From Malus domestica (taxonomy: Eukaryota > Streptophyta > Magnoliopsida > Rosales > Rosaceae), in NCBI RefSeq assembly GCF_042453785.1, contig NC_091675.1, forward strand, positions 49,114,501 to 49,178,500: DNA of 64,000 bases, read 5' to 3'. Position numbers and translations under genes: made by a program. The notes beneath the pieces were generated by a model. That model had not been told where the DNA came from. It ran no database searches and saw only the letters and a program-made list of their open reading frames with translations. Below, piece by piece: positions 1 to 11,785 of the stretch (its first letter is position 1; each line of letters starts with the position of its first letter).

Positions 1-1404
1 TAAAAATTAAAAGAAAAATTATTCTTCTTCCAATTTTTTGACCTCCTCCCTAACATTACCCTCTCTCTTTTCTATGTCAAAACCTTAATCATTTTTCAGA
101 TTGGAAGTTTTATCTCTTACATGTGTTATTTCTAATTGATTTGCATTTTTCTGTAAAGAGAAATGGTAATAATATATAATATAATTGTTCTTATGAATTT
201 TAAAAAAAAAGATTGAATGAAATGTCCTTAATTGGCTAGCATAGACAAACATGAGAACTAAATTAGCCAAATAAAAAACACGGGGACTAAATTTGCCATT
301 TGACTATAACACATGATCATTTTGACATTTAAACCATTTATAAATGCCAAAAACTGTGTTTTTTTATTTTAAAATATCCACTTCATTAAAAAAGTAAAGG
401 TACAGTTGTGATAAATGGTATAAAAAAAGAATTTTGAGAGATATTGATTTGACAAAACATTTTCAAACACACAATATATAACAATTGATTAGAAAATTAA
501 CCGAACAAAAAGAAAAGACATATGTCAATGCCTAAAATAAAAAAACAGCAAGAATGTTTCTTCTGTCTTTTCCAACATCCTAGACAACAAAATAGAAGAA
601 AACAAATGACATTAGAAACAATTGAATTCTGAATGTGCTACTAGTTGGCTGCCATATAAACACAAAAATTTGTACAAAACCAGCTCCTTGCTCATGGACA
701 AAACAGAGTCTGGAAAAAGAAAAGCAAACCTAGAGATTCAACTTCTTAATATTGAATACAAATAAACCACTAAAAGATGAACCATGAACTTCTCTTTTTC
801 TTAAAGAAAATGCAAACAGGAAGTTCTGAAGCGTCGTTATCCTTCTATTAATCCACTTTGCTCCCTGCAGTGTGTTGTGTATCTGTTTCAAAATTCGTAC
901 ATTTAACACCTTTATGTTTGGACCGAGTCTCATCTGGGCCGAAAAACATAATCAGGAGGGCCAGCTAGGCCTGCCCTGCTACCAGCCCACCCCCTCATTT
1001 GCCTCCCAATTTTCCAACGACGACAATGCCCTCTTCGTTACCCCGCATTCTGCAGAAGCAACAAGGGAACAACAGAAAACGGATAAGCAAAACGGCGGCG
1101 CATGGTCACCCACCACCGCCTCTTCACTCTTTCTTCTTTCAAGCCTCTGCCGTCTGCACCCTCTCTTATGTAATACTCCTTCTGTTTGGAAACGAAGGTA
1201 GCTCACTCTGCTCTGGCTACTCTCTCTCTCTCTCTAGCTTCATCTCTTCTGCTCTAAATTCATTTCTGTTTATCACAAAAAATCCAACCCAACCCATATC
1301 TGCTATATCTGTGTTTATATTCAGTTTCTCTGCCGTATTTCCGTTTAAGCATGGTTTTTTGAGTATTGGGTTGTGGGTTTTATACACAAGTAATAGGTGA
1401 AGTT
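1..1404. other. Upstream region and 5' leader of the PPR gene
   Basis: This AT-rich stretch holds no gene that I can support. Short open frames at about 730-1200 overlap on both strands, have no recognisable family signature and look like chance. From about 1040 the sequence becomes richer in C and T, with a CT run at about 1221-1235. Such runs are common in plant 5' untranslated leaders, so the transcript of the PPR gene probably begins in this part. I see no clear TATA box that would fix the start site. Confidence 0.5.
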
Positions 1405-3246
1405 ATGGATTTGATGGTACCTGTGAACCAAACCCCTAATGGGTTTTGCTCATTTCACAGAGTTGATAGGGTGAGGACAGGAAAGACTGGTAATTTTGGA
1501 GCTAGGGTCTGTGGTAAGGTTGGTCTCACCACTCCCGATTATCGGAGGCTCTTTGTGGGCAGCAGAGCTCGGTTTCTTGTTCTCTCCGATGGCATTCAGT
1601 GTGGGATACAGGACGGTTACCAGAAACATAGGCGAAAGCGTGTACTTGCTGTGTCAAAAGTCGAAACTTTTAGTTCCAATGGTAGGCTGCAGAATGTTGA
1701 GTATACCCCACATGGGGGTTTGAATGGAATGGACTCTTCCAATGGTTTTGAGGAATTCGAGAGTAATAATCAGCTTCGTAGGCTGGTTAGAAATGGGGAA
1801 TTAGAAGAGGGGTTTAAGTTTCTAGAGAACATGCTTTATCATGGTGATATGCCGGATATTATTGCGTGTACGAGTTTAATCAGGGGGTTTTGTAAGAGTG
1901 GAAAGACAAGGAAGGCGACGCGGATTATGAACATTCTAGAAGAATCTGGGGCTATCCTTGATGTTATAACTTACAATGTCTTGATCAGTGGATACTGCAA
2001 GGCTGGTGAGATTGATAATGCTTTGAGGGTTTTGGACCGAATGAGTGTTTCTCCAGATGTTGTTACGTACAATACAATCTTGCGTACTTTATGTGATAGT
2101 GGGAAATTGAAGCAAGCGATGGAAGTTCTTGATCGACAGCTGCAAAGGGAGTGTTATCCAGATGTGATTACGTATACCATACTGATTGAAGCAACTTGCA
2201 AGGAAAGTGGGGTTGAGCAGGCGATGAAGCTTTTGGATGAGATGAGGAGCAAAGGATGCAAGCCTGATGTGGTCACTTATAATGTTCTTATCAACGGGAT
2301 ATGCAAGGAAGGAAGGTTGGATGAAGCAATCAAATTCTTGAACGACATGCCGTCATCTGATTGCCAACCAAATGTCATTACCCACAATATTGTTTTGCGT
2401 AGCATGTGCAGCACTGGCAGGTGGATGGATGCTGAAAAACTACTAGCTGAAATGGTTCACAGAGGCTGTTCTCCTAGTGTTGTTACTTTCAATATTTTGA
2501 TTAACTTCTTGTGCCGGAAGGGCTTGTTGGGTAGAGCAATTGACATTTTGGAGAAGATGCCTAAGCATGGCTGTACTCCAAATTCCTTGAGTTACAACCC
2601 ATTGCTTCACGGATTTTGCAAGGAAAAGAAGATGGATAGGGCGATTGAGTATTTGGATATAATGGTTTCTCGGGGCTGTTATCCAGACATTGTGACTTAC
2701 AATACTTTGCTTACAGCTTTGTGCAAAGATGGAAAGGTTGATAGCGCAGTTGAGATACTTAATCAACTAAGTAGCAAGGGTTGCTCTCCTGTTCTAATCA
2801 CATACAATACAGTGATTGATGGGCTCTCAAAGGTGGGGAAAACAGAATGTGCCTTAGAACTTTTGCATGAGATGCGCAAAAAGGGTTTAAAGCCTGATGT
2901 AATTACTTATTCTTCTGTCGTGGGAGGGCTTAGCAGAGAAGGAAAGGTTGATGAAGCAATTAAGTTTGTCCATGATTTGGAAGATTCGGGCGTCAAGCCC
3001 AATGCTATCACTTTTAACTCCATCATGTTGGGTCTTTGCAAGGCTAAGCAAGCTGGTCGTGCAATTGATTTCCTCGCTTATATGGTATCTAAAGGATGTC
3101 AACCTACTGAAGCAACATACACCATTCTCATTGAAGGCATAGCTTATGAAGGGTTAGCAAAAGAGGCTTTGGAGTTATTGAATGAACTCTGCTATAGAGG
3201 GGTTGTGAAGAAAAGCTCTGCTGAACAGGTGGCAGTCAAGATGTAG
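1405..3246 (+). CDS. P-class pentatricopeptide repeat protein, At1g09900-like
   Basis: Intronless 613-residue protein. I chose the ATG at 1405 because the frame further upstream (from 1366) has only a TTG, and MDLMVPVNQTP looks like the start of At1g09900-type proteins. After a basic N-terminal region of about 125 residues come roughly thirteen PPR units of 35 residues, preceded by a partial one. Units are recognisable by starts such as VVTYNVLINGICKEGRLDEA, VITYTILIEATCK and IVTYNTLLTALCKDGKVDSA, usually ending in KPD, SPD or YPD. There is no E, DYW or SMR domain, so this is a plain P-class protein. Members bind organellar RNA one base per repeat and affect stability, splicing or translation; residues 5 and 35 of each repeat set base choice. 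The N-terminus could be an organelle targeting peptide, but I cannot say which organelle. The open frame is complete, ending with TAG at 3244-3246. Confidence 0.95.
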   Translation: MDLMVPVNQTPNGFCSFHRVDRVRTGKTGNFGARVCGKVGLTTPDYRRLFVGSRARFLVLSDGIQCGIQDGYQKHRRKRVLAVSKVETFSSNGRLQNVEYTPHGGLNGMDSSNGFEEFESNNQLRRLVRNGELEEGFKFLENMLYHGDMPDIIACTSLIRGFCKSGKTRKATRIMNILEESGAILDVITYNVLISGYCKAGEIDNALRVLDRMSVSPDVVTYNTILRTLCDSGKLKQAMEVLDRQLQRECYPDVITYTILIEATCKESGVEQAMKLLDEMRSKGCKPDVVTYNVLINGICKEGRLDEAIKFLNDMPSSDCQPNVITHNIVLRSMCSTGRWMDAEKLLAEMVHRGCSPSVVTFNILINFLCRKGLLGRAIDILEKMPKHGCTPNSLSYNPLLHGFCKEKKMDRAIEYLDIMVSRGCYPDIVTYNTLLTALCKDGKVDSAVEILNQLSSKGCSPVLITYNTVIDGLSKVGKTECALELLHEMRKKGLKPDVITYSSVVGGLSREGKVDEAIKFVHDLEDSGVKPNAITFNSIMLGLCKAKQAGRAIDFLAYMVSKGCQPTEATYTILIEGIAYEGLAKEALELLNELCYRGVVKKSSAEQVAVKM

Positions 3247-4317
3247 ATGTAAGCAGTTCAACTTTTACTCTCGGATGGTAGGTCATTGTTTAATTATGCC
3301 TTTGGATTTCGTCGGCCTCATTTCCCATGATAATGATTTTCATGGTGTCCAAACATATTAATTCATTCGTTTTCTTTGTCTTGAGGATCGAAATCCAAAA
3401 TCAATTTTGTTAGATATCCATGTAAGTCCTCAGTTTGTTTGATCTGATTCTTGTGCTTCCGATGAATCCATGCTTGTCCGTCCAGTAGTTTCCACTATCT
3501 AAAATATTTATACTTATTCAAGTTTTCCACATTATGCTAACTAGTAATCAATATGATAGTTCTCTGATTAACTACAGAGTTGCTGTTAAAAATTGCGTCA
3601 TTGCTCCATAATGTTGTGATTTTTTTGTTATATTCTCTCACTCTCGCTTCTTAAAATTATTGTTCGCGATTGTTTTAGCTTGAGATGTTCTATACTGAAG
3701 ACGAACTATGGTTCTAAGTAGCTTGTACCGTGTCTAATTTATTTCACACATAAAAGTTAAAAGGCGTTGGAGTAGCTCGTATGGAATAAGTTCAGACGTA
3801 GAAGTTAAAGGGTCTGTCAACTAGACTACTTGGGTTATCTGGTCGTTGACATCTACCCGAATTGGGGTGGTTCCTCTCTGCACTTATCGTAGGGAATAGG
3901 CATGCATCTTCATTGACATATACCTGAACTTGGTGGCTTCTATCTGCACTAGGCCATGTTCTCATAGGGAGTTGGTATGCATCTTCACTGACATCTGATT
4001 GGGTGGTCCTGTCTGCACCAGGCCATGTTATCATAGAGGATAATGCATGATCATCACTAGGGTTCTGTTCTTCCCTTGCAACATTGCAGATGCATGATGT
4101 GCGCTAATGTCGCGAATACACGATGTGTGAGGGTGTCATTTTATGCTTTCACTTTGTGGTGTAGTTACTACACCAAGTGTCGCCGGTGCGCATCTACAAC
4201 GTCGCATGGGTGATCCAAATTGTAGTCAACAATAATAAGACTGAATATATCAAACCAAAACGATGGATATAATCAAATAGGTTTCGTATAAGTTTGCCCT
4301 GGATCGTGTATTGTTAC

Positions 4318-4348
<31 letters not shown>

Positions 4349-5720
4349 AAAAGATTAGGCTGATTGGCTGGCCTGAAAACTGTAAAGGGCTGGTTTAGGA
4401 CCCTCGTGTGACTCACACATCTTGAAACAATCCAGACCAAGAATGAAATGAGAGGACCAAATGTATGTACATGATAAGAAGATGGCTAACTAGCTTATCC
4501 ACGGAACTAATTTAAATGGAATTAATAATATCCATAGGATATTCTTTCAATAAACTTCCAAAACTCTTGCATCATTTGGTCGCCATCAAATAATTACACA
4601 TAATTCACCGCTTTGAACGTTTTTTCTTTTATTTTTCAAAATTTTAAAGTCCTCTATGGTGGTCAATGAGTACTATAGTTTAGTGGTTTTCGTGAGAGGA
4701 TTTACGTTTGAATCTCATAAATGACGAAAAATCATGAGTCTTCTTAGATTGGCAACTATTATAAGCAGGAGCAAATTTAGACATTATGCGGTTTGATGCT
4801 TGGAGCCGTTAGATTGGTGAGATTTAAACAAAATCAATGGTATTTGACAATCCAACGACTTCAAAGAAAGCATGCATGAGCATCGAAGCTTTGACTCTTT
4901 TTATTGGTAAGTATTTAAATAAAATTATGGACTCATTATATTGGTTATTTTGTAAATAAAAATTATGAGATTTGCCGGGATTACTCCAAGCATCAATGCT
5001 TGTGCATGCCAACTTTGAGATTTATAAGAGAATCTCTGAAATATTTAGCATAATAAGCATTTAGGAATCAATTCTTGAAACCATTATTGGTAAAATTTAA
5101 TGAAAACAAGGGTCATTGGTTAAAATGATGAAAAAAATTAAACATTGATTGTCAAATTGATCGATTCTATTACATGTCACCTCTATAGACCCATCATTCT
5201 TCTGAGATTAGTTAGTTCAACACTTAAGAGTCAGTAGAACAATCAATTTTCTATTCACAAACTTGACCACCTATCGACTTCAAATATCGTTGGTTACGAA
5301 TGTTTAATTTTGAGAAATGACTTTTCCACACCATTTTCTACTTCTGCACATCCCTATTTATTTATGATTCTTGATTTTCTATTTCTCCTTTGATTGCTTC
5401 AATCAAAAGCTATAAATAAATGGATGTGTGTAGGAGAAGAAAAATGATGTAAGCAATTTTTTATTTTTTATTTTTTTATTTTTTATGATTAGGGATAACT
5501 AAATAAATAGAACTCTCATGCTTCAAGATAATTTTTGTTTTTCTATCTACTTTCCGCAAGACAAATTGCTTCTTGCTTGTTTGGTTGAAGCATATGAATC
5601 ACAGGCCCACATTGCCAAACCGTCACCGTGCCAACAGAGACTGTATGTGCCAGAACAAATTCTGATAGTCGGTGCCAGATTTCCCACGTCCCACCACTTT
5701 TATTTCCTCTTCAATATTTA
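3247..5720. other. Intergenic region downstream of the PPR gene
   Basis: No gene is supported over these 2.5 kb. The first few hundred bases probably contain the PPR 3' untranslated region. At about 3830-4050 three imperfect copies of a 70-75 bp unit lie in tandem, each with the words gcatcttca and aggccatgtt. A run of 29 A residues occupies 4318-4346; it could be the tail of an old retroposed sequence reading rightwards. At about 4790-5000 the short inverted words TTGATGCTTGGAG and its complement bracket some 210 bp, possibly a MITE, but they are too short to be sure. Confidence 0.45.
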
Positions 5721-6034
5721 ATTTTTGCTACCACTTTCTTTTTCCCTTGAAAACGCAAAGACCTCATTCCATTTGATCTCTCACCATCTTCTCTACCTAC
5801 CACACAATAACAATCCTTAAAATATAAGAGAGAGAGAGAGAAAGAGATGTTGGAAGCTTTTACCACTTAAAATTATTGAATTTTTGCTACCACTTTCTTT
5901 TTCCCTTGAAAACGCAAAGACCTCATTCCATTTGATCTCTCACCATCTTCTCTACCTACCACACAATAACAATCCTTAAAATATAAGAGAGAGAGAGAGA
6001 AAGAGATGTTGGAAGCTTTTACCACTTAAAATTA
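5721..6034 (+). repeat. Perfect 155-bp direct duplication in the leader of the small gene
   Basis: The segment 5721-5875 recurs at 5880-6034, base for base as far as I can read, with an offset of 159 bp. Each copy includes a purine run (GAGAGAGAG) and a short upstream ATG that opens MLEAFTT and stops. The duplication lies directly before the small coding frame at 6075, so it affects either its promoter or its 5' leader. Perfect identity means it is recent. An assembly artefact is also possible for a duplication this short and exact. Confidence 0.9.
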
Positions 6035-6074
6035 AGCAGCTGGGAAATTGCACGTACTGCAAAAGCCCCAAGTC

Positions 6075-6353
6075 ATGGAGAATATTCCATCTCCTAGAGA
6101 CAAAAACGAAGGTGTATTTTCTTGCTGGGGACGTCTAACGTTGAAGCTTCCATGTATAAGAGGATTAAGACGACATACAACCACAAGGCAGAGAAGTGTT
6201 GGAAATCCCGGTGGAGGTTTCCGGTACGATCCTTTGAGCTATGCACAGAACTTCGATGAAGGTTGGGACGAAATGAATGATGAGGACTCTACTAAACGTG
6301 GTTTCTCGGCCAGATATGCTGCCCCTTCATTGAAATCACATGGAGATAAGTAG
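6075..6353 (+). CDS. Small plant-specific protein of unknown function (92 aa)
   Basis: The frame opens at ATG 6075 and ends with TAG at 6351-6353, giving 92 residues with no intron. An in-frame extension to 6048 exists but starts with TTG, so I reject it. The N-terminal part is basic with one or two cysteines (FSCWGRLTLKLPC), the middle carries the conserved-looking block GGFRYDPLSYAQNFDEGW, and the tail is RRGF/KRGFSARYAAP-like. I have seen this block in short uncharacterised proteins of higher plants but know of no assigned biochemical role. No signal peptide or membrane segment is visible. The gene stands alone, about 2.8 kb after the PPR gene. That the block is conserved supports a real gene; its function I will not guess. 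Confidence 0.75.
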   Translation: MENIPSPRDKNEGVFSCWGRLTLKLPCIRGLRRHTTTRQRSVGNPGGGFRYDPLSYAQNFDEGWDEMNDEDSTKRGFSARYAAPSLKSHGDK

Positions 6354-7182
6354 CAAACTTTGTGCTATCCTAGCAGAGGCAATAGCTGGTTGATTTTGTA
6401 TTCACTCTTAGTTACGAACTTCTTTCGCTTGGGGGAAGTGAAGGAGTTTGATTTCTTCATGTTCATCTGTTGTGACTAAATATATCATGAATGCAATTTT
6501 CTTTTAATACAAACTTTAGAAAAGGAAATACAATTAGAAGTTTGTCCCCTTGAAATTAATGTGGACATTTTGTGCTTGGTGTATCAATATACTTAAATGA
6601 GAGATGCTGCCCTTGAATGCATATGTGATGATTTCTTGTAATCTCCATTGTCTGTTTCAGTGTTATTGATTGCTATGCTTTCTTAAAAAAATCCTTCTGT
6701 TGTGCTTTAAGGTTAAATAGTTGTAAAAGTAAAGTAATTGCACATTTGATAAATTGTATTTAAAAAAAAAATACGAGTATGAAAAAATAGTGTAAATTCT
6801 TATGATAAATTTTAATGAAAAAGTTCTATAGCTGTGTATAATAAAAAAATGGACAAGATGGTGCAGGTGGGGGCAATGACGACGACGGTGGCAACAACAG
6901 TGGTGGAGCATATAGTGGTGGTGTGAATACTGGGGTGTGGTGGTTGCGGTTGTGGTGGCAACGACAATGGCGGTTGTGGTGGATGTGGCAACAAGAGTGG
7001 TGGTGATTGTGGTGGTAGTGTTAGGTAGTGGTAGGCGGTGGCGGTGTCTTTGTCCTTCAAGGGTGAAAAATGTGTGTATAGAACAATGACATTTTAAAAA
7101 GGGATCCTTTAGTTTAGTTTAATTACCAATTACGAGAAAAAAAAACTAGCTAAAATATCACATTTTTAGTTTAGATACTAAT
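6354..7182. other. Intergenic region with GGT-rich low-complexity block
   Basis: This stretch holds the likely 3' end of the small gene and then nothing coding. Between about 6860 and 7045 there is an imperfect GGT/GGC-type trinucleotide block (ggtggtggtg-like on the plus strand). Open frames on the minus strand through it encode only histidine, proline and threonine runs and are not genes. A similar block of opposite polarity lies at 50.2-51.0 kb. Confidence 0.5.
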
Positions 7183-9382
7183 GGAAAGGTCAACCAAAAC
7201 AAATAACACTCCACTTATTGTTGAATATACCCCCATATTTACTTTTTCAATTCAAATTTGTTTGACTACATCCCATATACTTTTCCATAATACCCTCACA
7301 CCTCACACTTCACACTCTTGACATAGATACGCCATTCATTTTCTAAATACACCCCACACTCTTCACTTCTTAAGTTCAAATAAATATTTTATGTTTTTAT
7401 TTTTAACACCCCACACACTTTACATCTTCAAATTATAAGGTGGTTTCTATGTTGTTTCTTCTCCCTTTCAAAGAATGAAGATTGAGATTTGAGAATCTAT
7501 CATTGACTGAATTTTTTTTTGAAAATCCATCAAATTACCTTTTTGCTTCACACACAATTGTGTTTGACACTTTGATCGATACAAAACCTCGTAACTCTCT
7601 CAACTCTTCATGCTTCAAACCATATGGTAGACAAAAACACTGACCCTTCTCAAAGGAGGTCTGTATTTGAGTGTGCTGCAACTCTAACAATGAGTGAATA
7701 TAATTTCACAAAGTTTCAAAACTAAGCTGGCTAGAGCAAATCATCAGTCAAAGCCTTGAACGTGCACTTTCCGCCCTATTCATTAGTACAAGTTAGTAGA
7801 CAAAATAAAAGTGGGGCTATATATTAAGTAAAACAAGGATAGAAACTTACTTGTTACTTACCAAAATACATACAAGTGTCAGTACATGCAACCACAAACT
7901 TTTGTACTCTTACAGCCATGTAGTTTTCAAATAGTCAATATCTTCATCAAACGAACTAAATTTAAATTCAAGGGCATACCAATTATTTAAGGACTCCTCT
8001 TATGTTGATGAATTCACCAAGGTTGCCAATCTTTAAAAAACATATTCCAAACCTCCACTAATGTGAAGTGTTTCTTGCTATTGGATGCAATTGCTTAATT
8101 TAGGTGCCACCAACATAATAAATGTCGAGTACTAGAGAAAACATTACAAATGATATTCATAAGTGCTAAGTTTCAATCATTCATTAGAGTCTTCAATCTT
8201 GTCAATGTCCGTGTGTAATTGTCTTCTTTCTCATGGTCAATGAAAGCAAATGCAACAAAAAAAATGTAATATTAGTTGACGTTATCTCTACAATCTCTGG
8301 GAGTGGAAAACAATATCTCTGATCACCTAGCTCTCTTTTTTGTTCGATGATAGTGCCTTGCATTGTATATTGTCCTCATTGTTGTTACATTAAGTGGATC
8401 ATTTTTCTTTCTAGTGTTCAAAATAACTTTGAGTTTCACTAAACTTGTAGACATGTTAACTAGAAGATCAATTTCTCTTTACTTAATCGTTCGACAAAAG
8501 TCGAAATACTCTAATTAAATGAGTATGGCTATGCACCCCACACCCAACCTCCAATTTTCATTCATCTCCTTCTCCAATAATGGATCCCTTCAATAGGAAT
8601 GGGCATCTGCACTTTTTGATACCAGTATTCCTAGGTTCTTTTTCCTACTTATTATTTGCATCAGACTTTTAGTCATCCGTATCAGACTTCTCCAATACGA
8701 GTCGATACTCTCCATGTCTTTCACAAGCAAATGCTATTTGAGATCTCTTCTTCCTTCAGTCAACCTCTCCCGCATCAGACCTCTTGATGACAATTACTAT
8801 GTTATCCTTTTTTCCTTGTGTGGGAGTCCAATCAAGAAAATCATTTTTACTTTTGAACACTTGTACATACAACAAATAAAGTTTGGCCATTTATAAGGTT
8901 TTTAACAATATACTAAAAATAATTACCTCATCAATTGTAAATGCGCTTTTGTAGTCAACCACACTCTTCGTTGCAATATTAGTGTCCCCTGTAGAGGCAT
9001 CAACTTGTATGCGATCATGTTTAAGTACAAAATTTTGTATCAAACGCCCCGTTTATAGTAGGGGTTTACTAAAATAGTTTTCAAGACTCAACATGTGAAG
9101 CCAATCAGATATGTTAATTGGACAAAGATATATTTTTTTCAATCAACATTTGTAGTTTCATTAGTTAGAGTTTTGTTCTATAATGGAGGGTGATAGTGGT
9201 TTTGAGACTTGAAGAAGATAAATAATCTTGAGATATACACGTTAAAAGTGATTTAGAATTTTTTTGTAAATTTTATGATGTCGAAATTGTCATTGCATTT
9301 TAGAGTATATAAGTCATTTAATATTAGAATTTAGTATGGGGTGTATTTAACATTATATAGGTGCTCACTAAAAGGCCTTCTA
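7183..9382 (-). mobile_element. Degenerate Mutator-like element with transposase remnants
   Basis: The ends are related inverted repeats of roughly 45 bp: the left side runs through the words tgaatatacccccatat at about 7228-7244, and the complement of the right side at about 9330-9380 reads almost the same. Nearly identical 9-bp words flank them (gatactaat at 7174-7182, tatactaat at 9383-9391), as expected for a Mutator target duplication with one change. Inside, minus-strand translation of about 7480-8330 gives broken pieces resembling plant MULE transposases, including LEFKFSSFDEDIDYLKTTWL and HTQIQTSFEKG. Stops and frame changes are frequent, so the element cannot encode a working enzyme. 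The exact outer ends could be off by several bases. Confidence 0.6.
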
Positions 9383-10846
9383 TATACTAATATAATTAAA
9401 AAGATTAATTCTTACTTGTTACCCTCAAGTATTGTGATATTTGCACTTTGCTATCCTTAGTTTTTTTTCGTCTCAATTTCATACCTAAAGTTACAATTTG
9501 TGCTTAAATACATACTTCTGTTAGTCTAGCCTTTAAGTCACTCTTAACTAATGACGTGACAAGCGTTTCACCCACTAAAAAGTTTAAAATCATAAAAGAA
9601 AGTTTGGGCAATAAAAAATATCGTAAATCTACAAAATTAAATTTTAAAAGAAAAGACACTACAAATTGAAAAATCTTTACCTGCATTTTTTTACTATCAC
9701 TACAATCCCACTCTCCTCCTCCTTTGTCTCTTCTAGGGAGTAGACACATTATTTGTTATCGGTGCTCAATTCAATAATATCTCCGAATTGCCTAGTCTGT
9801 ATTGTCCGGAATGTGAGATCTAGAGATGATCTCAATATCCACTTTATGCAAGAGAGATGATGATCAACATGGCAGATGCCTATTAAATACTAACCTGGGA
9901 GGCAATGGCACAAACAAGGCCATGACCATGCCGTTTATGTACAAAGGGAATAGGCGTTCACTGGTAGGCAATGGCACAAACAAGAAGCAAGAAGAATTTC
10001 AAAAATTCTTGAGCTTTTTAAGGCATGTTTGGTAATCAACTTGAATTCAATTTTTTATTTTTTTTTAAATTCAAATACATTTTCAAGTCAAGAACCTTTG
10101 TTTGGTAGGACAATTTTCAAAAAAGTAAACTCAAAACTAACTTGAAAAATAAATTATACATTAACAAAAAAAAAGTCAGTTTTAGAGTTTTCAAACTTAA
10201 CCTGCTCTCCACTCTCTCTCTTTTTCCGCACCTTTTCTCTCTTCTCTCTCTACTTTCTCTTATCACTTCTCTTTTCTCTCTCTTCTCTTCTGATCTCTTC
10301 TCTCTCTCCTCGCTCTCTACTGTTATGCCAAATCCTCTCTTTCTCTCCTCTCTTCTCTTACCTTCGCCTATGGTAATCCGATCTAGAATACCCACGTAGC
10401 CCCGGTCTCTCTCAAAGGACTTTCCGGTCATTCTAACCACCCTGAGTGCCATGTAGCCTAGGGATTCGTGGTCCCAAAATAACATTCAAGGATGAAGTTG
10501 ATTATGGATTTTCAAAATTGAAGACAAATACATCATAATTGTCATTGGGAGGAATATATTCCAAATTTGTAATGGAAAAGAATCAAGGCTCATGAGGCAA
10601 TCAAAAGGCATTCATTGAGAATGAATGCTCTCAACTAGTATGAATAGGACCCTCTTGGTCGTTGTTAGAGTTCCCCGATCAATAAATTTGCTTATATTTT
10701 TAATTTCTCTGCACCCTGCGTGTACTTTTACCCTATTTTTCTATTCAAAATGAAGCCCTACTTAGTTTTCTATTTCAAATTAGTTTTCAATTCCCGCAAA
10801 TTATTTTCTAGCACCTAGCGTAATTTAATTTTCTTAAAAATTATTT
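9383..10846. other. Intergenic region between two Mutator-like elements
   Basis: No gene is supported. A 24-base phrase containing gtaggcaatggcacaaacaa is repeated imperfectly within about 9890-9990. A strong CT-rich tract occupies about 10200-10340; the frames crossing it in both directions are made only of the resulting S/L or E/R runs. The tract resembles a gene leader, but no coding sequence follows it. Confidence 0.45.
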
Positions 10847-11785
10847 GGGAAATTTTATTTGAACCCCTATAACTTATTTCTATACCCAACTTACTCTCTA
10901 CATCCATATCATTTTTAATTAAACTATAAGTATCTCTTTAAACCCAAATTTACTACCTAAACTACCATCGCAAACCCAATTCAATATGCAAATTTATCTT
11001 TACACCCATTATTTTTACATTAGAAGCTACCTGAATTAGTCTCATGAAGATCCATGTTAATTAAATCTATTAATCTAATTAAACACAGTGCCATGAGACT
11101 ATAAGAGTTAAACTAAATTAACTAAACCCTAACTAGCTTAACAAATGCAAGCATATTTTGCAGGTCGGCTTGTAGTACTGGGAATAATACCGAATTATCG
11201 GACCGACACACTTGATTCCCCTTGAGCCACCCTTTTGTCAAAGAAACCCTACTCTTACAATAAGTAGGGTTTCGATCTCATATATAAGAGGTAGCAGTAC
11301 TAGTGAAAGCATATGCCAACTCTCTTCTCCTCCTGCTCCACCTTTTCTTGTGGTTGACCTTGATAAGTTGTTGCTTGCTGTTTTGGCAGCAGTAGTAGAA
11401 GTAGGTTTCCTACAGGTGACGAGTAGTGTTGGAGATATGGTCGTGGTGGGGTTAGTGGGTGGTGGTGGTGGTAGTCATGATAATGATAAAAAAGTTGGAG
11501 GATCCATAGCTTCAAAATCACATTCATACATTAAAAAAAATCGGTTTTTATTTCTATGAATGTGTCTTAAGATTTTTTCCACAATAGAATGTCAAAGAAA
11601 GATTAGTGATGATTAGTGTTTGATTATTTTGGGGGTGGGAGGGGGCTTATTGATAAATTTTACTTTTATAATTAATTTCATCTTGTACATGATGGTAGTT
11701 ACGCAATAGGATAATAAAAACATTTCATATTTAAAGTTTAAGTTGGGTGTAGAGAGAGGTTAAATGGGTTTAAATAAAACTTCTC
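10847..11785. mobile_element. Non-autonomous Mutator-like element with 9-bp target duplication
   Basis: Identical 9-bp words AAATTATTT sit at 10838-10846 and 11786-11794. Between them the left end begins GGGAAATTTTATTTGAACCC and the right end, read on the other strand, begins GAGAAGTTTTATTTAAACCC; similarity continues for about 60 bp. The element is 939 bp. It encodes no transposase. The core from about 11160 to 11520 differs in texture from the AT-rich ends: it has a tatataagag word near 11283 followed by a CT-rich stretch and an open frame with hydrophobic and glycine-rich runs. It could be a captured host fragment (Pack-MULE) or simply internal sequence. Confidence 0.8.

Noticed and set aside
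872-1400. Overlapping frames in front of the PPR gene
   Set aside because: No family signature, frames overlap on both strands, and the region looks like promoter and leader.
1366-1404. N-terminal extension of the PPR protein
   Set aside because: It would begin with TTG; the first ATG in frame is at 1405 and fits relatives.
6663-7060. Histidine/proline-rich frames on the minus strand
   Set aside because: Same reason: a GGT-type triplet block read backwards.
10117-10485. Glu/Arg-rich frame on the minus strand and Ser/Leu-rich frame on the plus strand
   Set aside because: Both come from a CT-rich tract; neither has a recognisable fold or conserved motif.
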